Shown: positions 7,885 to 15,931 of the stretch, piece by piece
Position numbering within the stretch: the first letter of the stretch is position 1
Layout: each line of letters opens with the position of its first letter
From: Gammaproteobacteria bacterium UBA2675
GTDB lineage: Bacteria; Pseudomonadota; Gammaproteobacteria; Pseudomonadales; Pseudohongiellaceae
Assembly: GCA_002354805.1 (NCBI GenBank)
Contig: DEMH01000015.1
Location: 223,230-287,229 of the forward strand
Direction of reading: 5' to 3'
Length of the DNA: 64,000 nucleotides
The notes under the pieces: generated by a model
Databases searched by the model: none
Told to the model about the DNA's origin: nothing
Seen by the model: only the letters and a program-made list of their open reading frames with translations
Made by a program: the position numbers and the translations under genes

Positions 7885-8946
7885 ATGGCTGATGCACAGA
7901 ATCGAGATCCCAATAAGGAAAAAGCGCTGAGCGCCGCATTATCGCAAATCGAGCGGCAATTCGGCAAAGGCTCTATGATGCGTCTGGGCGACAAGGGACG
8001 AGAGGCAATTCCGGCCATTTCTACTGGTTCGCTTGGTCTCGATGTGGCGCTGGGTATTGGCGGCCTCCCAAGAGGACGCATAGTCGAAATTTACGGTCCG
8101 GAATCTTCAGGCAAGACCACACTGACACTGCAGGTAATCGCTGAGTGTCAAAAGGCTGGCGGTACCTGTGCATTCATCGATGCTGAGCACGCACTGGATC
8201 CGATTTATGCCGGCAATCTCGGCGTGGATGTGGAGAACCTGCTGGTCAGCCAGCCTGATACAGGTGAGCAGGCACTGGAAATCTGTGACATGGTTGTACG
8301 TTCCGGCGCGGTTGACGTTGTTGTTGTGGACTCGGTTGCAGCTCTGACTCCCAAGGCTGAAATTGAAGGTGAAATGGGTGACAGCCACATGGGGCTGCAG
8401 GCGCGTCTGATGTCTCAGGCCCTGCGCAAAATGACTGCCAACATCAAAAATTCAAACACCCTGGTCATATTCATCAACCAGATTCGAATGAAAATTGGTG
8501 TCATGTTTGGTTCGCCGGAAACAACTACCGGTGGTAACGCGCTCAAGTTTTACGCCTCAGTGCGCCTCGATATTCGTCGCATCGGCTCCATCAAGGAAGG
8601 CGACGAGGTTGTTGGTAACGAGACACGCGTGAAAGTGGTCAAAAACAAGGTGGCGCCTCCATTCCGTCAGACAGAATTTCAGATCATGTACGGCAAGGGC
8701 ATTTATCGTATGGGAGAGATTATTGACCTCGGTGTCAAACTCAATCTGCTGGACAAGTCAGGTGCATGGTACGCCTATAACGGAGACAAGATCGGGCAGG
8801 GCAAGAAGAACGTCGCGGTCTATCTTGAAGAAAATCCTGCCTTGGCCACTGAGTTGGAAACCAAAATTCGCGCCCAGCTTCTTGGCGGAAATGCCCTGTT
8901 GAGCGGCAGCGATCAGGAGGAGTTGCAGGAAGCTGATGTCGACTGA
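7885..8946 (+). CDS. recA: Recombinase RecA
   Basis: RecA forms filaments on single-stranded DNA for strand exchange and triggers LexA self-cleavage. The 353-residue protein shows Walker A GPESSGKT near residues 69-76, VVDSVAAL (Walker B), the L2 loop region MFGSPETTTGGNALKFYAS, and a typical acidic C-terminus. A LexA box lies about 75-90 nt upstream. recX overlaps its 3' end by 11 nt. Confidence 0.98.
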   Translation: MADAQNRDPNKEKALSAALSQIERQFGKGSMMRLGDKGREAIPAISTGSLGLDVALGIGGLPRGRIVEIYGPESSGKTTLTLQVIAECQKAGGTCAFIDAEHALDPIYAGNLGVDVENLLVSQPDTGEQALEICDMVVRSGAVDVVVVDSVAALTPKAEIEGEMGDSHMGLQARLMSQALRKMTANIKNSNTLVIFINQIRMKIGVMFGSPETTTGGNALKFYASVRLDIRRIGSIKEGDEVVGNETRVKVVKNKVAPPFRQTEFQIMYGKGIYRMGEIIDLGVKLNLLDKSGAWYAYNGDKIGQGKKNVAVYLEENPALATELETKIRAQLLGGNALLSGSDQEELQEADVD

Positions 8947-9424
8947 CGATCAGACCCGCAAGATTGCTGTGTCTTTACGCCGTCGCGCTATGGATTATCT
9001 GGCGCGACGGGAACACAGTGTAAGTGAGCTTCGGCGCAAGCTTAGTGAAAAGTTCCCCGAGACAGATACGCAGCTGCTGGAGTCAGTGTTGTCCACTCTT
9101 CAGGATGATGGTTTGCTTTCCGATCAACGTTTTGCCGAATCCTATGTGCGTGCCCGATTTAACAAAGGTTATGGGCCGCAGTATATTTTCTCGCATCTCA
9201 AAAATGCAGGGGTGCCGGATGACATTAGTTCTCAGGAGCTGAGCATCGATGAAAATGAATGGGTAACAAATCTGCAAAAAGCCGTCTGCAAACGGTTCGG
9301 TAGCCCCTTGCCGCAGCCTGGCACCCTGGCCTGGGCCAAGCTCGAACGCTTTGCGCAGGCACGTGGCTTTCGCGGCAGCCACTTACAGAAACTCAGATAC
9401 CAGCGATTTGAGGGCGAAGTGTAG
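8936..9424 (+). CDS. recX: Regulatory protein RecX
   Basis: RecX caps RecA filaments and limits their growth. The 162-residue protein has the three-helix repeat pattern of the family: AMDYLARREHSVSELRRKL near the start and DDGLLSDQRFAESYVRARFNKGYGPQYI in the middle. The C-terminal repeat (LERFAQARGFRGSHLQKL) is shortened. The ATG lies inside the end of recA in another frame, so translation is coupled. Its 3' end overlaps the convergent truncated-hemoglobin gene by 32 nt. Confidence 0.95.
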   Translation: MSTDDQTRKIAVSLRRRAMDYLARREHSVSELRRKLSEKFPETDTQLLESVLSTLQDDGLLSDQRFAESYVRARFNKGYGPQYIFSHLKNAGVPDDISSQELSIDENEWVTNLQKAVCKRFGSPLPQPGTLAWAKLERFAQARGFRGSHLQKLRYQRFEGEV

Positions 9425-9866
9425 CAAGTCTGGCAAGCAGTCGATTCTGGGTGCCAATCTCGACACCTACAGTATCCATGGCGGCGATAAGATCTTCCAC
9501 TACTGCATTGAATTCGGCTTCACTGATGTTCATGCCTGCATGAGTCCGCACCATTGAGTCGCCGGTATAGACGCAGGGGCCATTTGCAATCATGCAGAAA
9601 TGCTGGATGATTTTCTCGCGGAACCGTTGCACATTTGAATCGGCAAAGCGCGGAAATACACGATCGTCGTATGCAATTTCCATAATGAACTCATCAGCTA
9701 TCCGATCAATTGTCGTTTGGCCTCCCAGATCGTCATACAGGGTGGCGTCAGATTGATTGCTGGCGCAAGCGCTCAGCGTCAATGCTGCCAGTAAAGTCGT
9801 CAGTATCTGTGTTGTGCCAGCCGCCCCGATACCTGGCGACAGCAATGACTGGATGAAACGTTTCAT
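9393..9866 (-). CDS. Group 1 truncated hemoglobin-like lipoprotein
   Basis: A 157-residue protein. Its first 34 residues form a signal peptide ending in a lipobox (LTLSAC), so it should be anchored in a membrane facing the periplasm. The rest matches the group 1 truncated hemoglobin fold: TLYDDLGGQTTIDRIADEF, FREKIIQHFCMIANGP, and RTHAGMNISEAEF, whose His would be the proximal heme ligand. Cytosolic truncated hemoglobins lack such a signal. It is the last gene of a minus-strand operon and overlaps the DUF3034 gene by 4 nt. Likely ligands are O2 or NO, but this is inference. Confidence 0.82.
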   Translation of the reverse strand: MKRFIQSLLSPGIGAAGTTQILTTLLAALTLSACASNQSDATLYDDLGGQTTIDRIADEFIMEIAYDDRVFPRFADSNVQRFREKIIQHFCMIANGPCVYTGDSMVRTHAGMNISEAEFNAVVEDLIAAMDTVGVEIGTQNRLLARLATLRPQIAGI

Positions 9867-10777
9867 AGGGTTGCCTGCACTGAGATGTAATACCCGCGTT
9901 GATCGGCAGCACCGGCTATGTCACCCAGATCGATCCAGGCTCCGGTTACCGACAGGTGTTTATTTGGAAACCAGGCGATAAACAGATCACGTGCGTGATC
10001 CTCGTTCAATGCGGACAGGTAGTCGCCTTTTTGCCTGAACTCGCCACCGATGGCGATACTGCGAGTGAGAAAAATGGCTGCGGCAACTTCAGTGGTAAAT
10101 TTGGTGCTATTGGCATCACCGCCGTAGCCAAGTATGCCAAACTGATTCGATTCACCGTAGCGGACATTCACATTGAGCAGCGTACTGCGGTTGGCAATAC
10201 CGTCCAGCCAGACTTTACCGGCGCTGATAATGAAATCAGTTCCGGCCGTGTGCTCGGCCCCTACAGACCGTGCAACCGCCTTGTCGCGAAGTCGGCCATG
10301 TTCGATGCCGATGGTAATTTGTGGGGCACTGCCGTAGATGATGTCACCGTGCAATTTGTATCGCGCAGAAATCTTGTCCTGGCGGATGTGGAGTCCGGCG
10401 GCTTCTATTTCGAAGTCGTGTTTGGCGTATGCAATCTCAACTCTGTCGTCATAGTTGAAGGCACCTCCGACCACATCCAGTGAGTAGTCATCGACCGCCG
10501 CCCGTGATTGAAAAATATTGACTCCCTTCTGCCCGTCGCTTGCGTAGGTGCCCAGTGTAGCCCAAGGGGTAAGACCACCTCCTGAGGCACCTGAAATGCT
10601 GCTAACGGCTGCAGTGCCTTTGATTTTTCCTTGCCTGCCAGCAGTTTCCAGTGACTGCGCCGAGGCCGTCATCGCGAGGCCGGCGCTAATTATCATAAGG
10701 AGAGTTACAGTCAGCCAGCTACCAGCGCTCTCAAAACGACCCGGGCGACATTTGCGTTCTATAGACAACAGTGGCAT
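9863..10777 (-). CDS. DUF3034 family envelope protein
   Basis: A 304-residue protein with an N-terminal signal segment (about residues 20-42, ending near ASAQS) and a body of alternating polar/apolar strands that ends in an aromatic-poor strand (YYISVQATL). This resembles an outer-membrane beta-barrel. I recognise it as DUF3034-like from the segments GGGLTPWATLGTY and VGGAFNYDDRVEIAYAKHDFE. Function is unknown. It is translationally coupled on both sides: its ATG overlaps the cupredoxin gene stop (TGATG), and its end overlaps the hemoglobin gene start. Confidence 0.72.
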   Translation of the reverse strand: MPLLSIERKCRPGRFESAGSWLTVTLLMIISAGLAMTASAQSLETAGRQGKIKGTAAVSSISGASGGGLTPWATLGTYASDGQKGVNIFQSRAAVDDYSLDVVGGAFNYDDRVEIAYAKHDFEIEAAGLHIRQDKISARYKLHGDIIYGSAPQITIGIEHGRLRDKAVARSVGAEHTAGTDFIISAGKVWLDGIANRSTLLNVNVRYGESNQFGILGYGGDANSTKFTTEVAAAIFLTRSIAIGGEFRQKGDYLSALNEDHARDLFIAWFPNKHLSVTGAWIDLGDIAGAADQRGYYISVQATL

Positions 10778-11460
10778 CAGCTATTCTCCTCTCGAATGGC
10801 TCGGAAGCCGAATACCTGAGATGGATCACGTACATCCAGTTCTATGGTCAACTGATTGTTGGAAGCGCCTGTCAGCGGAATTTCCTGTCGGTTGCCGGGT
10901 GTCTGCAGCCAGGGGTGCCATACATGTATGACATCAGCACCGGTATTGTCCAGGCGGATTCTGCCAAGCTCATCACTCTGATACCGATCCTGCCACTCAG
11001 AAACATACACGTAGGCGACCATACTGTCGTGAATATTGCAGCCAAGTGTTGCAACACCTGCCTGGTCAAACAGGATCGGATCCACTTCCTCGTCGGCGTA
11101 CAGCGGCGTCGAAAACTGTCTTACGTCGGAAAAAGAATAAACATGGTGCCTTACGTTATCGCTGTTGGGAAACCTCACCTGTTGCCCCTGGGCAATAAGC
11201 AGAATACCCGGGACGAAGGTCCTGTCGATCTGGTCAATGACGCCAACATCCTGCGGGGCTGCCTGAATTCTGGATATATGCAGTTCGGCGATGACATCTG
11301 GGACGGGATTGCCTTCGGTATCGATAAACACAATATTGACTTGTGCGTACGCGGATGGTGTCACTGTCAGCGCAAAAGCGACAGCAAGTGCCATTACGTT
11401 GATGAGGCTGCACGGGGTAGGTCTGATTGCGCGCAAACAAGCCAAAAACCGTCTTGTCAT
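10777..11460 (-). CDS. Periplasmic cupredoxin-like protein (methylamine utilization type)
   Basis: The start at 11460 (MTRRFLACLRA) has a GGGAA ribosome site; an upstream extension to 11532 is less likely. The 227-residue product has a signal peptide ending at AYAQ. It then shows a prealbumin-like segment (GNPVPDVIAELH) and a cupredoxin segment. Likely copper ligands are the His residues in NVRHHVYSFS and Cys/His in TLGCNIHDSMVAYVYV. Such proteins are often annotated as methylamine utilization proteins without evidence for that pathway, and no mau genes are present here. It is the first gene of a three-gene operon and diverges from the adenylate cyclase. Confidence 0.75.
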   Translation of the reverse strand: MTRRFLACLRAIRPTPCSLINVMALAVAFALTVTPSAYAQVNIVFIDTEGNPVPDVIAELHISRIQAAPQDVGVIDQIDRTFVPGILLIAQGQQVRFPNSDNVRHHVYSFSDVRQFSTPLYADEEVDPILFDQAGVATLGCNIHDSMVAYVYVSEWQDRYQSDELGRIRLDNTGADVIHVWHPWLQTPGNRQEIPLTGASNNQLTIELDVRDPSQVFGFRAIREENS

Positions 11461-11477
11461 GATTAATTCCCGTTTGA

Positions 11478-11491
11478 TTTTGTTCACAAAA
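11478..11491 (+). promoter_or_regulatory. Palindrome in the cupredoxin/adenylate cyclase divergent promoter
   Basis: TTTTGT-TC-ACAAAA is a perfect 6-bp-arm inverted repeat in the 101-nt gap between divergent genes. A TATAAC at 11508-11513 could be the -10 of the cyclase promoter. The half site resembles a degenerate TGTGA/TCACA CRP site, which would give cAMP feedback, but the match is weak. Confidence 0.4.
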
Positions 11492-11561
11492 CGTGACTCC
11501 CCTACGATATAACAGGATAATGCACCGGGCAAATGCCTAAAAGTCTTTCAAGTGGCCGTCC

Positions 11562-13529
11562 ATGAGCCTGACCAGCATTCGTTCGCGATTGATACTGTTT
11601 CTACTGGGGCTGATACTGCCGGTTCTGGCCGTTATCTACTGGTTTGTCGAGCAGGAGAATCTGCGCTATACCGATAGAACCATCAACTCATACCTGAATA
11701 TCGGCACCCAGGTGTTTGACTATAGTGTCGAGTCACACAAAAACACGCTTCTGACTATCAGTAATGCGCTTACGCGTGACTGGGGCTTCCGCAACGCCTT
11801 TGGTGCCTCGGACCCCATGACCATTCGTGATGCGGCGACGAATCTGCTGGCCCGCTCACAAGGTGCCGCGGACCTGATGCTCATCAGCGATATGCAGGGT
11901 CGTGTCATTATAGATACGCATGATCAGGGTTTTTCGTCATTGCCGGCGGACTGGCGAGCGGTCGTGGACAATGCGGTCACTCACCCTGAGGGGCAGGGTG
12001 ACCGGATTCTCATCGTCGGAGAAGTCCCCTATCAGATCACAGTTGTTCCTCTTATGCTGCCACAACCAGTGGCCTGGATATTCGCCGGGTTCCCACTGGA
12101 CGAAAGTTTTGTAAGGGAAGTACAGCGCAGCACGGCTTCTGATATCTCTATCCTTCGACACCATCCAGAACAGGAAAATCAAGCTGCATTGGAAGTCGTT
12201 GCGTCCAGTCTCGACGGGGAAAACCGTCAACTGCTGGCGGAACGTCTCGATCCGTTCCTGCTGAATCAGACTCAGCGTGTAAGCCTGGCAACGGAAAGTT
12301 ATGGCGCTCAGGTACGGCAGCTTGCAGACGGGGATGCGGTAACGCCAGCCATTCTTGCGGTGGTGCAGCGATCATACCGGGAGAATCAGGAGAATCTGCA
12401 GGTATTGCAGCAGCGCCTGCTGGATTTTTCGATTGCCATCGTCAGCATAAGTCTGCTGGCGGTTTTTGTCCTCGCCAGAGGTTTCACCCGACCGGTACTG
12501 CGGCTTGCCACGCGAGTGGAACAGATAGAGCGTGGCCAGTATCAGCAGCCCAGCAGCGACAAGGCGGTAACTGGGAAGGACGAGGTAGGGGAGCTGGAGC
12601 GCGCTGTCGAGCGGATGGCCAACGGGCTGGCAGAAAAAGAGAAGGTCAGGGATCTGCTCGGCAAAGTGGTTTCACAGGGGGTTGCGGATGAACTTCTCAG
12701 TCGGCGGATTGAACTGGGCGGGGAAGATCGGGAAGTCAGCATTCTGTTCGCTGACATTGCCGGCTTTACTGCTTTGGGTGAACGGGTTGCCCCTCAGGAA
12801 TTGATCTCAGTGCTCAATACCTGCCTGGAGGGGCTGTGCCGCGTTGTAGACCAGCACGGCGGCATCGTTGACAAATTTATCGGCGATGCCGTAATGGCAG
12901 TGTTCGGCGTCCCTGTTTCGCACGTTGACGATCACCGCCGAGCGCTGGACTGTGCCCTGGCGATGCAGGCTGAACTGCCAGTGATCAACGAATTGCTGTG
13001 TTCGTCAGTCGGGTTTCCGATTTCCCTTTCAGTGCGAATCGGTGTTCACACGGGGCACGTTGTGGCCGGTAACATAGGCTCGGCGGACCGACTTAACTAC
13101 ACTGTGATCGGAGATGCTGTCAATCTTGCTGCTCGTCTTGAAGGTCTGACACGGTTCTACAGTGTTGCAGCGCTTGTCAGCGAGCAGACACGTTATGCTG
13201 CAGATCCTGACAATCGGATACTATGGCGTGACATTGATCTGGTTACAGTGTCTGGTCGCGAAAAACCGGTCAAGCTGTTCGAACCCGTAGCTTACAAGGA
13301 CACACTGTCTCAGGATGAAATCGTTCAGGTAGAACAGTTCAACAAAGCACTGGATCATTATCGTCAGGGACAGGGCGAGGAAGCGGCTGATATACTCGCC
13401 ACGCTGGTGCAGGAAACTCACGCGGCAGTGAACATTCAGCTTTATGAGCTCTACCTGGAGCGTATACGCACTCAGACAAACATGGCCGATGAACACTGGA
13501 CTCCTATTTTTAAACATACCAGCAAATGA
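11562..13529 (+). CDS. Membrane class III adenylate cyclase with periplasmic sensor and HAMP
   Basis: A 655-residue protein. TM1 is at about residues 10-28, an extracytoplasmic sensor region (about 30-285) is probably a dCACHE-like fold, and TM2 is at about 289-306. A HAMP domain follows, then the cyclase domain from about 388. Metal-binding Asp residues are D398 (ILFADIAGFTALGERV) and D442 (DKFIGDAVMAVFG). Base recognition uses K438 and T514 (LNYTVIGDAVNLAARLE), and N521/R525 are the transition-state pair. The Lys-Thr set predicts ATP rather than GTP. The protein should convert a periplasmic signal to cAMP and diverges from the cupredoxin-DUF3034-hemoglobin operon. Confidence 0.9.
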   Translation: MSLTSIRSRLILFLLGLILPVLAVIYWFVEQENLRYTDRTINSYLNIGTQVFDYSVESHKNTLLTISNALTRDWGFRNAFGASDPMTIRDAATNLLARSQGAADLMLISDMQGRVIIDTHDQGFSSLPADWRAVVDNAVTHPEGQGDRILIVGEVPYQITVVPLMLPQPVAWIFAGFPLDESFVREVQRSTASDISILRHHPEQENQAALEVVASSLDGENRQLLAERLDPFLLNQTQRVSLATESYGAQVRQLADGDAVTPAILAVVQRSYRENQENLQVLQQRLLDFSIAIVSISLLAVFVLARGFTRPVLRLATRVEQIERGQYQQPSSDKAVTGKDEVGELERAVERMANGLAEKEKVRDLLGKVVSQGVADELLSRRIELGGEDREVSILFADIAGFTALGERVAPQELISVLNTCLEGLCRVVDQHGGIVDKFIGDAVMAVFGVPVSHVDDHRRALDCALAMQAELPVINELLCSSVGFPISLSVRIGVHTGHVVAGNIGSADRLNYTVIGDAVNLAARLEGLTRFYSVAALVSEQTRYAADPDNRILWRDIDLVTVSGREKPVKLFEPVAYKDTLSQDEIVQVEQFNKALDHYRQGQGEEAADILATLVQETHAAVNIQLYELYLERIRTQTNMADEHWTPIFKHTSK

Positions 13530-13538
13530 GCTGCGACA

Positions 13539-14729
13539 GTGGGCGATGTTGATTTGACCGCAGACCCAATCAAAACAATGTATCCTGCCTGGGTGAAGCG
13601 TGGCCGAAGAATCGCGCTAATCAATCCCACCAAGTATTTGGGCAATCTGCTGCTGTCCGGTCAGCACATTCAACATCTGGTTGCATATTGCGCCGATGAA
13701 GGAGTTGAGCTGCTGCTGGTACTGGATAGTGGTTTTCGGGAGCTTTTCGAGCCGGTCTTTCAGGCACCCGGTGTTCACTTTGTGTATTATCCCCGGCAGT
13801 TGCTCAAGGCTCGCCGGCAGCGCCTGAAAGCTGCCGGGGCATGGCTGGCATGTGTGCGCGATATCAGGCGGTTTCAGGCGGATCTGGCCTTCACAATAGA
13901 AGAAGATTCAGTAAGTCATCGACTGGCTCAACTGTCGGCCGCCCGGGTCAGGGTCAGTAGTACTGAAGCGCGGTACCGGCTTGGATTTGACAAATACCTT
14001 CAGGTTGAACGTGCCAATCGAGCTGCTGGAGAAAGGTCGATCTGGTTTGCCTACCGTGAGATATTTAGTCAGCTTGCGCTGCCGGTCCCCGGTGAAAAGA
14101 CCTATCCAGTGTTTTCGAGCATTGCCGCGAAAGTACCTCCCATAGCCCGCGAACAAACGGGTCGACCGCTCTTCATCATTCATGCCGGTGCAAGTAAGCC
14201 CTACAAGAGATGGCCGGTCGCCAGCTTCATTGAATTGGCTTCGCGCGTCATTGAACGTGGCTACCATGTGGTTTTAATCGGTGCCGGCGCCGGTGACGCA
14301 GCGCTCAACAGAGCCGTGCTGGCGGGTTTGGGAGAGAGCCACAGGCAGTGTACAGACCTTTGTGACCGCCTTGATCTCAAATCACTGGCCGAATTGTTTG
14401 CCGCTGCCGACTTTATTGTCGGAAACGATAGCGGCCCTTCGCATCTGGCCTCTGCGCTGGGCTTGCCTGGTGTGGTAATCTTCGGTCCCACAATCGAGGC
14501 CATATGGCGGCCGCTCGGTCCACAGACAAGGGTCATTCAGCACCGGCATGTTTGTCTGAGCGACTGTACACGCCAACATTGTCGTCAGGCATATGCCTGC
14601 CTTTCGACCATCCAGACCGATGAAGTTCTGGAGAGCGTGCCTGAAGTGAACGCAGCTGTTGAATCAGCGGCAGTCGGCAGCGTGTCCGGGATCAGGTCTC
14701 ATAACGTCCGAATCAAGCAAAATGGGTAG
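13539..14729 (+). CDS. Glycosyltransferase family 9 (heptosyltransferase-like)
   Basis: A 396-residue GT-B protein. The N-terminal domain starts with RRIALINPTKYLGNLLLSGQ; the C-terminal nucleotide-sugar domain has HAGASKPYKRWPVASFIELA and FIVGNDSGPSHLASALGLPG, typical of ADP-heptose:LPS heptosyltransferases and other GT9 enzymes. The C-terminus has a cysteine cluster (CLSDCTRQHC) often seen in the family. The acceptor sugar cannot be told. The start is a GTG at 13539; ATG 13578 is an alternative. It lies 9 nt after the cyclase gene and may be read through from it. Confidence 0.82.
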   Translation: MGDVDLTADPIKTMYPAWVKRGRRIALINPTKYLGNLLLSGQHIQHLVAYCADEGVELLLVLDSGFRELFEPVFQAPGVHFVYYPRQLLKARRQRLKAAGAWLACVRDIRRFQADLAFTIEEDSVSHRLAQLSAARVRVSSTEARYRLGFDKYLQVERANRAAGERSIWFAYREIFSQLALPVPGEKTYPVFSSIAAKVPPIAREQTGRPLFIIHAGASKPYKRWPVASFIELASRVIERGYHVVLIGAGAGDAALNRAVLAGLGESHRQCTDLCDRLDLKSLAELFAAADFIVGNDSGPSHLASALGLPGVVIFGPTIEAIWRPLGPQTRVIQHRHVCLSDCTRQHCRQAYACLSTIQTDEVLESVPEVNAAVESAAVGSVSGIRSHNVRIKQNG

Positions 14730-14745
14730 GGAGCAAACAAACAAC

Positions 14746-15816
14746 ATGGAAAAATCGTTACGCATACTGGTCACAGGCGGAGCGGGATTTATCGGCTCAG
14801 CCGTCGTGCGGCAGATCATCGAGCACAGCTCGGACGTCGTCCTGAATGTCGACAAGCTGACCTATGCAGGCAACCTGGAGTCACTGGCCGCTGTCAGCGG
14901 CGATCCCCGCTACCAGTTTGCACAGCAGGACATCTGTGACCGGCAGGCCATGGATCAGTTGATTGCAGACTTCCAGCCCGATGCAGTGATGCATCTGGCG
15001 GCCGAAAGTCATGTGGACAGATCGATAGATGGTCCGGCAGCTTTTATTGAAACCAACATTGTGGGGACATATACCCTGCTTGAAGCTGTGCGGTCGTACT
15101 GGAACCAGCTACCTGAGGATCGGCAATCACAGTTCCGTTTTCATCACATCTCGACCGATGAGGTCTATGGCGACCTTGAAGGGCCTGATGAGCTGTTTAC
15201 CGAGTCGACACCGTATGCGCCCAGCTCCCCTTACTCCGCCAGCAAGGCCAGTTCAGACCATCTGGTCAGAGCCTGGCGTCGAACCTACGGTTTACCTGTC
15301 ATCGTCACTAACTGCTCGAACAATTACGGTCCCTATCATTTTCCAGAGAAGCTGATACCCCACATCATTCTGAACGCCATACACGGTAAACCCCTGCCAG
15401 TTTACGGTGACGGAAAACAGGTGCGTGACTGGCTGCATGTTGAGGATCATGCCAGGGCTCTCCATCTGGTCGTGCGGCAGGGCATACCCGGTGAGACCTA
15501 TAATATCGGCGGTCACAATGAGAAACAGAACATCGATGTTGTTAAAGCGATCTGTGAACTGCTGGATGAGCTTCACCCACAGTCGCCAGTCACGCCGCAT
15601 GCCAGTCTGATTACGTTCGTGAAGGACAGGCCGGGTCACGATCTGCGCTATGCGATAGACGCGTCCAAAATCCAGCGAGAGTTAGGCTGGGTGCCGAGAG
15701 AAACCTTTGAGAGCGGATTACGCAGTACGGTGAAGTGGTACCTTGAAAATGCCACCTGGTGGGGGCGTGTGCTGTCAGGCGATTATCAGCTTGACCGCCT
15801 GGGCGACAGCAACTGA
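14746..15816 (+). CDS. rfbB: dTDP-glucose 4,6-dehydratase
   Basis: A 356-residue NAD-dependent SDR enzyme that makes dTDP-4-keto-6-deoxyglucose, an intermediate for rhamnose and other deoxysugars of surface polysaccharide. The Rossmann motif TGGAGFIGSAV is at residues 9-19. HISTDEVYGDL and the YSASKASSDHL (YxxxK) catalytic segment follow, then NNYGPYHFPEKLIP. The ATG at 14746 has GTAGGGAG upstream. The other dTDP-rhamnose genes (rfbA, C, D) are not in the window, so the final sugar is unknown. It overlaps no gene but is 16 nt from the GT9 stop. Confidence 0.92.
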   Translation: MEKSLRILVTGGAGFIGSAVVRQIIEHSSDVVLNVDKLTYAGNLESLAAVSGDPRYQFAQQDICDRQAMDQLIADFQPDAVMHLAAESHVDRSIDGPAAFIETNIVGTYTLLEAVRSYWNQLPEDRQSQFRFHHISTDEVYGDLEGPDELFTESTPYAPSSPYSASKASSDHLVRAWRRTYGLPVIVTNCSNNYGPYHFPEKLIPHIILNAIHGKPLPVYGDGKQVRDWLHVEDHARALHLVVRQGIPGETYNIGGHNEKQNIDVVKAICELLDELHPQSPVTPHASLITFVKDRPGHDLRYAIDASKIQRELGWVPRETFESGLRSTVKWYLENATWWGRVLSGDYQLDRLGDSN

Positions 15817-15931
15817 CAAGCCGGAAGCACTGCGGCGGGCGCTGAATTGACATATAATTGCGCCGCGAAATTCAGTGTTTGGGCAAGATTTTAAAACAGC
15901 ATATAAAACAAATATTTGCAGGAGAAGTCTA

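Noticed and set aside
10777..11460. Reading the cupredoxin-like gene as evidence for methylamine metabolism
   Set aside because: The family name is only an annotation tradition; no methylamine dehydrogenase or mauG genes are present.
10771..11466. A 231-codon frame antisense to the cupredoxin-like gene
   Set aside because: The minus-strand product has a signal peptide and copper-site pattern with proper coupling to its operon; this frame has neither.
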